From Aridibacter famidurans (GTDB lineage Bacteria; Acidobacteriota; Blastocatellia; Pyrinomonadales; Pyrinomonadaceae), in the NCBI GenBank assembly GCA_024103495.1, contig JAGFIQ010000003.1, positions 43,500 to 107,499 of the forward strand: 64,000 nucleotides of DNA, in the 5' to 3' direction. Within the stretch, counting starts at the first letter, position 1. Every line of letters begins with the position of its first letter. The translations under genes were made by a program, and so were the position numbers. This document shows positions 7,021 to 14,696 of this stretch, in pieces. The notes under the pieces were generated by a model. That model did not search any database. It was not told the DNA's origin and saw nothing but the letters and a program-made list of their open reading frames with translations.

Positions 7021-8295
7021 CTACCGGCCTGTTTCGATCTCACCGAGCGAGAAATCGTCCAGGATTAGCTCGCCGAAGACCGGACAGGGGCTCTGGGCAC
7101 AGCTCTCGCGGGCCAGTGCGACGAAAATGGTCCGGTTCTTTCCGGTATCGAACCGAACTGACAGCTCGACCCAGCCGCTCTCATCCGACTCTACGCGTTG
7201 GGTTCTCGCAAGCTGTTGATTATCCAAGCCGTTGTATACACCGATAAAAGGAAGGCCCGCCGTCACGAGTTCATTCGTACGAGCGAAGGCCTTCAGTTCG
7301 TAGGACGAGTTGGGCTTCACGAGAATACGCTGCGTTAGAAGCCACTGGTCGGGATTCGAATGACCCTGGAATACAAATTTGAAGGCCCTCGAACCAGAAT
7401 GCACCTCTTTTCCTTCGAGCAAGATCCTCGCGCTTTCGATGTCGTCATCGAACATCCAGCCGAAACCGCTTTCGTCACTTCTTTTTGTTTGCTCGAAGCT
7501 GCCGTCGAAGATCGAGCCGTTCGCAAGCTCTTTGGGAATCTCCGGGGCAGCACCCCAGACTTCCCGCGCCAGTTCGAAGTTCTTGTTCTCGATGAGAAGT
7601 CCCACGAACCTCGCCCTTTCTTCCGTAGGGAGATCATCCGACAGGAGGAATCGCCTTACAGATCCCGAAACCAGTCCCTTTCCGATCAGATAGATCGCGC
7701 TTAGCCTTTTCCCTTCAAAAGATTTGGGTGTGATCAGCGATTCGATCTTTTCCGCATCTCTGGGGAATTCCCTAGTCGCGATCTCAAGCATCGCCGGGTA
7801 CAAAGCGGGTTCCCTCTCCGCCGCCTCGTTGAACAAGCGAAAGGCCTCGTCCCTTTCGGAATGTTCGAGCAGGAAGGTCCCCAATTCAACTCGCGGCCGG
7901 CTGTAGCCCGGTGCAAGGGATATCGCCCTTTGGAACGCGGATCTTGCGCCTGCAAGATCACCCAACTCGGCTCGTGCTGAACCGAGTCTCAGCCAAAGCC
8001 GGAAGTCGTTCTCCCTACGGTCCACGGCATCCTCGTAACCTGCAGCCGCGCCTTTCTCGTCGCCTTGTCGGCCGAGCACCGTTCCGAGCGCTTCGTAAGC
8101 ATTGGGATTGCCCGGCTGCCAGCGAATTGCGAATCTCGCCAGTTCTTCGCTGGAGTCACGGACAGCGATATGGGAGTAATAATTTGAAACCGCTTGCCTG
8201 ACCGCAAATACCCCGACAAAGAGAACGAACAGCAGAAGGATGGCGGCGGCAAGGTACTTGCCGATGCCGTTGAGGGTCAGATCTGAGCGATTCAT
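7021..8295 (-). CDS. Membrane-anchored TPR protein with C-terminal jelly-roll (carbohydrate-binding-like) domain
   Basis: Residues 13-33 form one membrane segment (YLAAAILLLFVLFVGVFAV), followed by TPR units to about residue 160, a helical linker, and from about residue 260 a domain that starts NGSIFDGSFEQ and ends ILDDFSLGE. That is the signature of CBM4/9-like beta-sandwiches, which bind sugars. The gene is the last of an exopolysaccharide operon and overlaps the stop of the upstream TPR pseudokinase gene as ATGA. I infer a periplasmic scaffold that contacts glycan during assembly or export. No enzymatic motif is visible. Confidence 0.7.
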   Translation of the reverse strand: MNRSDLTLNGIGKYLAAAILLLFVLFVGVFAVRQAVSNYYSHIAVRDSSEELARFAIRWQPGNPNAYEALGTVLGRQGDEKGAAAGYEDAVDRRENDFRLWLRLGSARAELGDLAGARSAFQRAISLAPGYSRPRVELGTFLLEHSERDEAFRLFNEAAEREPALYPAMLEIATREFPRDAEKIESLITPKSFEGKRLSAIYLIGKGLVSGSVRRFLLSDDLPTEERARFVGLLIENKNFELAREVWGAAPEIPKELANGSIFDGSFEQTKRSDESGFGWMFDDDIESARILLEGKEVHSGSRAFKFVFQGHSNPDQWLLTQRILVKPNSSYELKAFARTNELVTAGLPFIGVYNGLDNQQLARTQRVESDESGWVELSVRFDTGKNRTIFVALARESCAQSPCPVFGELILDDFSLGEIETGR

Positions 8296-10559
8296 AAGAG
8301 AGGGGCCTGACTCTGCAATTTCTGAGAGATAGAGGTATTCTTCGGCAGATACTTCCGGGCCGTGAGCTTCGACTTCACACGGTTCAAGTTTGCGCGAATG
8401 CTTTCGCTGTCAGCGCACTCCTGCGCCTTTCTGTAGAACTTCAGGCATTTGTCCAGGTCGCCTTCCGTTTCGAAACAGGCAGCGATGTGCCTGAAAGAAT
8501 TTTCATCCGGGCCAAAGCGCTCGAGCGAATGCTCAAAGACCTCCAGGCACTTACGGACGTTTCCAAGCTGATACAAGCACCGGCCCAGGGAGTTCAGCAC
8601 GTGTTGTTCAGCATTGCAGTCCCGGATCATGTCCCAGATCGCAGTCAGTTCGCGGTTTAACTGCCGTGCGTAGCGGCGATCGACTATGGGAGCGATCATT
8701 GCCAGCACTCCATCGAAGTAGAAGATGCTTCCCGGCTCGAAACCATCGGCCCTTACGATCCCCAGAAGCCTCGCCGCGAACCTGTCGGCTTCTTGCTTCC
8801 CGACCTTCTTCCGGGCGTACAATCTGGTTCCTTCGATCAGATAGCGTAATTGAGGCGCCTTTGACGGTATCCCCTGTTTGGAACACAGGTCATGGCAAGC
8901 CCGAACGAACGCCCTCGAGAATCCACGTTCCCCTTTTCCGGTCTGGACCGCGGCCTTGTACGAACCGACCGCCTCAACCAGATTTCCGAGTTCCCGGAAT
9001 GCATCTCCAAGGATCTTGTGGGACGATGCCCGATGCGGATCCAGATCAATGACCTGATTGGCCTTTGCTATCGCCTTTTGGAAGCTCCCCGTTCTAAGGT
9101 CGATTCTTGCAAGACCTTCCAAAGGGTCGATCTGGGAGCCTTCTATCTTTACGGACTGGTCGAAACAGATCCACGCCTCGCGGAGATAGCCCTTCTCCAG
9201 GTAAACCTCTCCGAGCATATTGAGCGCAACACAATTGTAGGGCTCAAGGTTGAGTGCCCTCTTCAGGAATTTCTCGGCAGCTTCCGATCTTCCCTGTGCC
9301 AGCAAGACTCGGGCTCGGGAGAGAAGAACTATGAACCTGTCGGAACCTGACTTCAGAGCGCTCGCACTTGCGTCCACTGCTTCGCTCAGTCGAGGACCGC
9401 AGCACGTGACGACAGCTCGGACTGCATACAGATCTGCCTCAGGACCAAACCTTTCAATTGCGGCATCTATGCATTTTGTCGCTTCCTCTTCTCGACCGAC
9501 AGAGGCGAGAGACTTCGCCCTTCTGACCAGATCGCCCCTTGTTGGAGCGCAGAAGATCGGTTCCGGCGGATCTTCTTCGAACTCAATGCGCAGAATTTCC
9601 GTCAGTTTCTCTTCCAGGACTGAAAAACTCGTCCGGACTTCTTCGGATCCGGATACCAGGCACTCCTTGATCAACCGTACGAGCGCTTCAGGTATGTCAT
9701 TTTTGAATGTAAGTTCGGCTACCGGCTCTGTTCCTTCGTCCGGACCCACTTTGCCCTTGAACCGCTCATATTCGAGTGGCGCTGCGCCAGAGAGGAATTC
9801 ACATAGCATCAAGGCAAATGAGCGTATGTCAAAGCTTCCATCATCTGTCTGGCCTGCTCTTGCGGTTTCGAGCCCACCAAGTTTGAGCAGGCCCTCGGGG
9901 GTTACGTAACAGTTCGATGGCTTCAAGCTGCCGTGCACGAAACCCTCAAAGACAGTATGCGCGTGGGCCATCGCGCGGCAGATCTGGATCGCGTACTTGA
10001 CAGCAGTTGCGACCGGAATTCCGTTGGGTTCAATTTCCCCGAGACATATCGCGTTCTCAAGCGGATAATCCGTTTGGACTACCAAGCGGCCCCTGAGTCT
10101 GAAAGCTGAGATCGTGCTTACGAAATTCGGATGATCGGCAAGCTGCAGTGAGAGCGCGGCGGAGTGTGCGAGTTGCTGGTCAGAAGTCCCTGGATCGAAG
10201 GCGGATAGCGAATTCTCTTTCAGGCTGCAGAGATTGAAATTATCCAGGTCCCGGGCAAGATAGATGTTCAGGTCTCCCTCTCTACGAACCCCAAGGATCT
10301 TAAACCGCTGAAGCCGGCCGTCACGTTCGAAAACGCTCAGCCTCTCGCCGATCCTGAATCTGGCGTCTTCGGTCCCGTTGCTGTCCGTAAATCCGGCAAA
10401 CCGGGCAAGCGCATCTCTTCCCGAAAGCGATCGGATCTGCCGGCCCGTATCTCCGATCCAGCCGACAAGATGGTGGATACGTATCCCGCACCGATAGCTT
10501 GCGAGATACAGAAGGTCGTCCCTTCCGTCAAGTAATTCAAATGAGCTGTTCAAATCCAC
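8292..10559 (-). CDS. TPR protein with N-terminal protein-kinase-like (pseudokinase) domain
   Basis: The start is GTG at 10559 with GGAG eight bases upstream. Residues about 65-330 align with the Hanks-type kinase fold: K114 in SLKEN corresponds to the ATP lysine, and H209-G-S-L-K-P-S-N216 corresponds to HRDLKPxN. The catalytic Asp is replaced and the DFG motif is GGL (228-230), so phosphotransfer is unlikely. From about residue 340 to the end are many TPR units. No membrane segment is seen, so it should be cytoplasmic. It is coupled by ATGA to the next gene, a membrane TPR/jelly-roll protein, and lies in a polysaccharide operon. I infer a regulatory or assembly scaffold rather than an enzyme. 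Confidence 0.75.
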   Translation of the reverse strand: MDLNSSFELLDGRDDLLYLASYRCGIRIHHLVGWIGDTGRQIRSLSGRDALARFAGFTDSNGTEDARFRIGERLSVFERDGRLQRFKILGVRREGDLNIYLARDLDNFNLCSLKENSLSAFDPGTSDQQLAHSAALSLQLADHPNFVSTISAFRLRGRLVVQTDYPLENAICLGEIEPNGIPVATAVKYAIQICRAMAHAHTVFEGFVHGSLKPSNCYVTPEGLLKLGGLETARAGQTDDGSFDIRSFALMLCEFLSGAAPLEYERFKGKVGPDEGTEPVAELTFKNDIPEALVRLIKECLVSGSEEVRTSFSVLEEKLTEILRIEFEEDPPEPIFCAPTRGDLVRRAKSLASVGREEEATKCIDAAIERFGPEADLYAVRAVVTCCGPRLSEAVDASASALKSGSDRFIVLLSRARVLLAQGRSEAAEKFLKRALNLEPYNCVALNMLGEVYLEKGYLREAWICFDQSVKIEGSQIDPLEGLARIDLRTGSFQKAIAKANQVIDLDPHRASSHKILGDAFRELGNLVEAVGSYKAAVQTGKGERGFSRAFVRACHDLCSKQGIPSKAPQLRYLIEGTRLYARKKVGKQEADRFAARLLGIVRADGFEPGSIFYFDGVLAMIAPIVDRRYARQLNRELTAIWDMIRDCNAEQHVLNSLGRCLYQLGNVRKCLEVFEHSLERFGPDENSFRHIAACFETEGDLDKCLKFYRKAQECADSESIRANLNRVKSKLTARKYLPKNTSISQKLQSQAPLL

Positions 10560-10665
10560 TGCTTTGCTCCGGCCTCTGAACCGTAACGGAGATCCAAGGC
10601 CTTCACGTTACTGCCAGGTCCCTATCACCCTTCCCTGATTCTTTCCCTTTCTCTTCCTGTATTTC

Positions 10666-12039
10666 TTACCGAGAAACGGTTCTTGGCAATGCCTTCGAAT
10701 CCGTTTCCCACTGAGCGGTCGCGATTACGATCATCACCGTGAAAACTAGAGCGTTTACCATGACGTGGAGACCGAAATCCACAAAGCTGTGGACAAGGAC
10801 TCCCACGATCCCGGCCGCGGCCCCAAGATGATACTGCCGCCGCACAGGATCCGATTCCCTCAGATTCCTTGTGATCCTTATCGCCGCCAGGGCCCCGAAT
10901 ACGCCGAACAACATAAAACCGACGGCGCCGCCACCGGCGAGTATCTCCAGGTAATCGTTATGCGCCTGCTCGAGATGAAATCTCCCCGACGATCCATCGA
11001 ATCTCGGAATCGCCTCCGCGTAGGCGCCGAAACCGCTGCCGAGCAAAGGCTTCTCGCGAATGAGCGCGAGAGTCGACTGCCAGATCGCATTGCGATTAAC
11101 ACGTCCGGGCTCGGCTTGCAGCAGCTCCTCGTCTACCCTTTCGAACCGAGTGGCAACATAATCACCGCCGACGAATGCGATCCCTGCCCAAATGAGCAGT
11201 CCGACCGCCGCGGACAATCCCGCCGCGACAGCGATCTTTCCAATCCTTCCTCTCGCCCCCGCTTTCGATTTCCCATTCGTCGATGCGCCTTCAACGATCG
11301 TATTCTGCGCCGCTAAGACGCGTACGAACACAGCGAAAACGAATATCGCTGCCACGCTCACCATTCCGCCTCTGGAACTCGACGCGACGACCCCCATAAC
11401 CATTACCGCGAGAAGCATCAAGCCGACGAGCTTCTTCCAGCCTGGGTGACGCCCTCCGATAAGCAATCCAAGCAGCAAGCCAACCGCCATCTCCAGAAGA
11501 AGTGCAAAGTGGTTGCGGTTCGGAAATTGTCCAAATCCCGCGCCGTGTCCTGAACCGGGACCGAGAATCAAGCTCTGAAACTCCGGAACAAAGCGTCCGA
11601 AGAGCCCTACGACCGCGGTCACCAATCCGACAGCCAATATCAGGCCCGCAAGGATCCTGATCCTGGTTCCATTGTTCGCGTAATGCAACAAGACTTCGAA
11701 CGCGATCACGAGCGCCCCGAAAACCACCAGGAAGACGCCGGTGTTGTACGCGTCGGAACTGACTGTTCCAATTACCGGCAAAGTGATAGCCTGAGCCGCA
11801 GTAAAGAGCAGGATCGCAGCAAGAGCTATTAAAAGCCTCGGATGAGCGATCCTGAATCCATCTCCCGAAAACCCTTCGACGATCCTGGGAAAAGCGGCGA
11901 TCGCGATAGCGAAAGCTACGAGAGACTTCTGCGTGATGCTGTCCAAAGCGGTTGTAGCAGCCGCCAGCACAACCACTGCCGCTGTCAAATAGAAAGAAAC
12001 GGCCCCAACTCGGGCTGTGGCTGATCCTTTGGTCGACAC
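10666..12039 (-). CDS. O-antigen ligase / polymerase family membrane protein
   Basis: This 457-residue protein has about a dozen hydrophobic segments and a large loop around residues 290-370 carrying RVNRNAIWQSTLALIREKPLLGSGFGAY...LEQAHNDYLEILAGGG. The R...H-N-D-Y-L-E pattern is diagnostic of the Wzy_C/WaaL superfamily, which joins or polymerises lipid-linked glycans on the periplasmic face. The start is GTG at 12039; the nearest purine-rich site is 16 bases upstream, so the start is less certain. It follows the phosphoglycosyl transferase gene by 36 bases. A second member of this superfamily is at 32845-34251; which one ligates and which one polymerises cannot be told from sequence. Confidence 0.88.
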   Translation of the reverse strand: MSTKGSATARVGAVSFYLTAAVVVLAAATTALDSITQKSLVAFAIAIAAFPRIVEGFSGDGFRIAHPRLLIALAAILLFTAAQAITLPVIGTVSSDAYNTGVFLVVFGALVIAFEVLLHYANNGTRIRILAGLILAVGLVTAVVGLFGRFVPEFQSLILGPGSGHGAGFGQFPNRNHFALLLEMAVGLLLGLLIGGRHPGWKKLVGLMLLAVMVMGVVASSSRGGMVSVAAIFVFAVFVRVLAAQNTIVEGASTNGKSKAGARGRIGKIAVAAGLSAAVGLLIWAGIAFVGGDYVATRFERVDEELLQAEPGRVNRNAIWQSTLALIREKPLLGSGFGAYAEAIPRFDGSSGRFHLEQAHNDYLEILAGGGAVGFMLFGVFGALAAIRITRNLRESDPVRRQYHLGAAAGIVGVLVHSFVDFGLHVMVNALVFTVMIVIATAQWETDSKALPRTVSR

Positions 12040-12075
12040 GTTACTGACCGTACGTCCTCCGATCCCGCTTCCCGT

Positions 12076-12732
12076 CTACTCAGCAAAGGACCATTTCAGC
12101 TCTTCCTTCGTGGGCGTCTTCGCCGCAGCCGGAAACGCCACTACCCAGATCGTTCGGGCGACGATCCTTATGTCGGTCTTCCAGCTCTTATTCCGGACGA
12201 AACGCAAATAGCCCCGGACCTTGTAAGGCTGTATCACCTCCTGGTAATACCTCTCCCGGTCCGTAACGCTTGCCAGAAGGGCTTCTTCGTTCCGCAGCCG
12301 CAACGTGACTGGATCCGTGATACCGGGTCTGTGGTCCAGGATCTCGAGCCACTGCGGATCGGCCAGATCTACGTAATCGGGTACTTCCGGCCGGGGACCT
12401 ACGAACGACATGTCTCCCCGAAGCACATTCCAGAGTTCGGGAAGCTCGTCTACTTTCGTTCTTCTGAGAATCTTTCCGACCCGGGTGACGCGAAGGTCGT
12501 CGGCGGCAGTGATCTTTGCACCGCCATCGGAAACGGTCATCGTCCTTAGCTTGAACATTGTGAACTTCTTTCCGTTCAAGCCGACTCTGTCCTGCCTGAA
12601 AAGGACGGGACCCCGGGAACTCAATTTGATCAAGGCCGCCGCGGCGATCATCAAGGGCGCGACCAGCACAAGACCAAGCGAGGCAAGAGCGATCTCAATA
12701 TTTCGTGGGATGGAACGCTTTCGTGTCTTCAT
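12076..12732 (-). CDS. Sugar phosphate transferase (small monotopic phosphoglycosyl transferase)
   Basis: The 218-residue protein is the short, PglC-like form of the bacterial sugar transferase family, with one re-entrant hydrophobic helix (IALASLGLVLVAPLMIAAAAL) and no WbaP-like extra membrane region. The core motifs are present: SRGPVLFRQDRVGLNGKKFTMFKLRTM, RVTRVGKILRRTKVDELPEL and NVLRGDMSFVGPRPE. Such enzymes transfer a phospho-sugar from a nucleotide sugar to undecaprenyl phosphate and so start glycan assembly at the inner membrane. It is 12 bases after the aminotransferase gene, whose product type often makes the amino sugar such enzymes use. Confidence 0.92.
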   Translation of the reverse strand: MKTRKRSIPRNIEIALASLGLVLVAPLMIAAAALIKLSSRGPVLFRQDRVGLNGKKFTMFKLRTMTVSDGGAKITAADDLRVTRVGKILRRTKVDELPELWNVLRGDMSFVGPRPEVPDYVDLADPQWLEILDHRPGITDPVTLRLRNEEALLASVTDRERYYQEVIQPYKVRGYLRFVRNKSWKTDIRIVARTIWVVAFPAAAKTPTKEELKWSFAE

Positions 12733-12744
12733 TTTTGAAAAAGA

Positions 12745-14037
12745 TCAAGAATTCGAGGCAGCGGCGGTTCTGCTCACCGCGTGCTTCGAACAAACGGACT
12801 TGACCGTTTCGACCACGTGGGTCATTTCCTCCAGGGTCATTGATGAAAAGATCGGCAGACTGATGATCTCGCTCCAGAGCTTTGTAGCCGACGGAAAATG
12901 ATCGTCGGTCCAGCCCAGCCTTTCCGTATATAAGGGATGTTTGTGCAAAGGTCTCCAATGTACCGAGGTCCCGACCTTGTTTCTGTTGAGTTCTTCTATG
13001 AATTCGTTCCGGTCTATCTGGAGCAGGTGCAGGTTCAGACGGATCGGGAAAAGGTGCCACGAATGAAGCCGGTTCTCGTGCTCGGCGGGAAGCTCTATTT
13101 CCCGGACGTCGGCGAGCGCCGAAAGGAAGTACTCCGCGACTGCCTCCCGCTGCTTCCTCATTTCCTCGGCTCGGTCCAATTGTTTCAATCCGATCGCCGC
13201 CGCGATATCGGTCATGTTGTACTTATACCCCGGCTGGACTATACGATAGTCCCAACCGCCGCCCGAGTATCGCTCCCAGGCATCGTGCGAGAGCCCGTGA
13301 AGGGACATCAGTCGGATCTTCTCCGCCAGGGCCTTGTCGTTCGTCACCGCCATCCCGCCTTCGCCTGTCGTGATCGTCTTGTTTGCATAGAAAGAGAAAC
13401 AGGTTACTGACGAGGTGTCGTCACCGCAGTACCTCCACGGGCTGGTCGGGTTTGGCCGCCAGGCCGAAGGAAATGCGTGCGCGGCGTCTTCGATTATCCA
13501 GAGGCCGTGTTTTCGTGCGAAGTGCTTCACTTTGTCGACGTCCAGCATGTAGCCGCCGACGTGAACAGGGATCATCCCTACGACCTTCAGGTCGCGTCCG
13601 TGCAGGAATGGAAGTGACCTTTGTTTTAACTTCGCTATCTTCCTTTCCGCATCCTCAAGATCCATGTTCCCGGTTACAGGGTCACAATCGATCAGAACGG
13701 GGACTGCCTTCTTGTAGAGAACGATCTCCGCAGTTGCCGCAAACGTCATCGTCGGGATGAGAACCGCGTGCCCTTCTCGCAAACCGATCGCTTCTACAGC
13801 CAGATGAAGCGCAGCTGTGCACGAGTTCACGGCCACTGCGTATCTTCCGTTAACGGCTTTCGCGAACTCTTTTTCAAATTCAGTCACCCTGGGACCAGTG
13901 GTCAGCCAACCGCCTCGCAGGGTCGACGCCACCTCCTCCATCTCTTCTTCGCCCAGATGAGGACGGAAGAAAGGAACGCTCACGCTCGCGGAAGTCTGTT
14001 GAGGCGCATCGATCTCGGTAGAAATGTTTGGTTGCAT
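12745..14037 (-). CDS. DegT/DnrJ/EryC1/StrS aminotransferase
   Basis: This PLP enzyme of about 430 residues matches sugar aminotransferases throughout: PFFRPHLGEEEMEEV and GGWLTTGPRVTEFE near the start, VNSCTAALHLA, IIEDAAHAFPS, and CFSFYANKTITTGEGGM with the PLP lysine (NKT). Family members make 3- or 4-amino sugars on nucleotide sugars such as those of bacillosamine or perosamine. I chose the ATG at 14037; a GTG at 14073 would add 12 residues including a Lys-Lys-Lys run encoded by a homopolymer of ten A. It is the first gene of the operon that continues through the phosphoglycosyl transferase and ligase, and is divergent from the surface-protein gene. Confidence 0.9.
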   Translation of the reverse strand: MQPNISTEIDAPQQTSASVSVPFFRPHLGEEEMEEVASTLRGGWLTTGPRVTEFEKEFAKAVNGRYAVAVNSCTAALHLAVEAIGLREGHAVLIPTMTFAATAEIVLYKKAVPVLIDCDPVTGNMDLEDAERKIAKLKQRSLPFLHGRDLKVVGMIPVHVGGYMLDVDKVKHFARKHGLWIIEDAAHAFPSAWRPNPTSPWRYCGDDTSSVTCFSFYANKTITTGEGGMAVTNDKALAEKIRLMSLHGLSHDAWERYSGGGWDYRIVQPGYKYNMTDIAAAIGLKQLDRAEEMRKQREAVAEYFLSALADVREIELPAEHENRLHSWHLFPIRLNLHLLQIDRNEFIEELNRNKVGTSVHWRPLHKHPLYTERLGWTDDHFPSATKLWSEIISLPIFSSMTLEEMTHVVETVKSVCSKHAVSRTAAASNS

Positions 14038-14248
14038 AATTTTTTTTTTCGTCCCGATCGGGGACCGGATCACCGGTCAGAGGTCATAAAACAGGCGAAC
14101 CCTGCCAAAATACTCTGGCAAGGCAGACCCGTAAATCGCTTAAAACGGTTACGGTTAACCTTCAACCGGAAACTCTTGCGGCGAAGAAAGTGTGAATAGG
14201 ACCAAAATACCAAATTTTAGGGCAGGAACTTATCAACCATATGCAGGG

Positions 14249-14277
14249 TTTTGTATGGCACAAAATACCCATATAAT
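14249..14277 (+). promoter_or_regulatory. Candidate promoter of the FG-GAP surface protein
   Basis: TATAAT at 14272-14277 is a perfect -10 box; a poor -35 (TTTTGT) lies 17 bases before it. The leader to the start codon would be about 410 bases. The interval 14074-14696 is AT-rich and otherwise shows no gene or recognised riboswitch. Confidence 0.3.
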
Positions 14278-14696
14278 AGGTAAGCGCTTCGTTGAAATGT
14301 CGTATTTCGGAAGCGATCCCAAACAACCCGAATCGCGCTGGAACTAGCAGTCCCAACGCGGAAGACCAAGTTCTGGATCGGCCGTAGAACTTTCCCCATA
14401 TTTGTGGAAGCACCGGTTCATTACACGTTTTTTAACATTGTTGAACACCAGGCAAGACGTCTTAGTATTAGAAAGGCGTGACGTGTTCTGAACCTCCCAC
14501 CTTAAACAGCTAAGTTCTTTGGCTACAGCTTTTCAGAAGGAATTACCTCTGGGTGGAATCCCCCTACAGCCGTGTCGATGGCACAGCCGGGCACCTCGGA
14601 GGAAATGAATTTGGTCTTTCGAGGTCGCAGGCAGATCAGGATGCAGCTGGGCTGCATTCGCACTTGTCTCCGACCACAGATTCCGGTCGAAGCAAT

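Noticed and set aside
14281..14696. Long leader before the surface protein, examined as a c-di-GMP riboswitch
   Set aside because: No GEMM-type conserved core or paired stems could be found.
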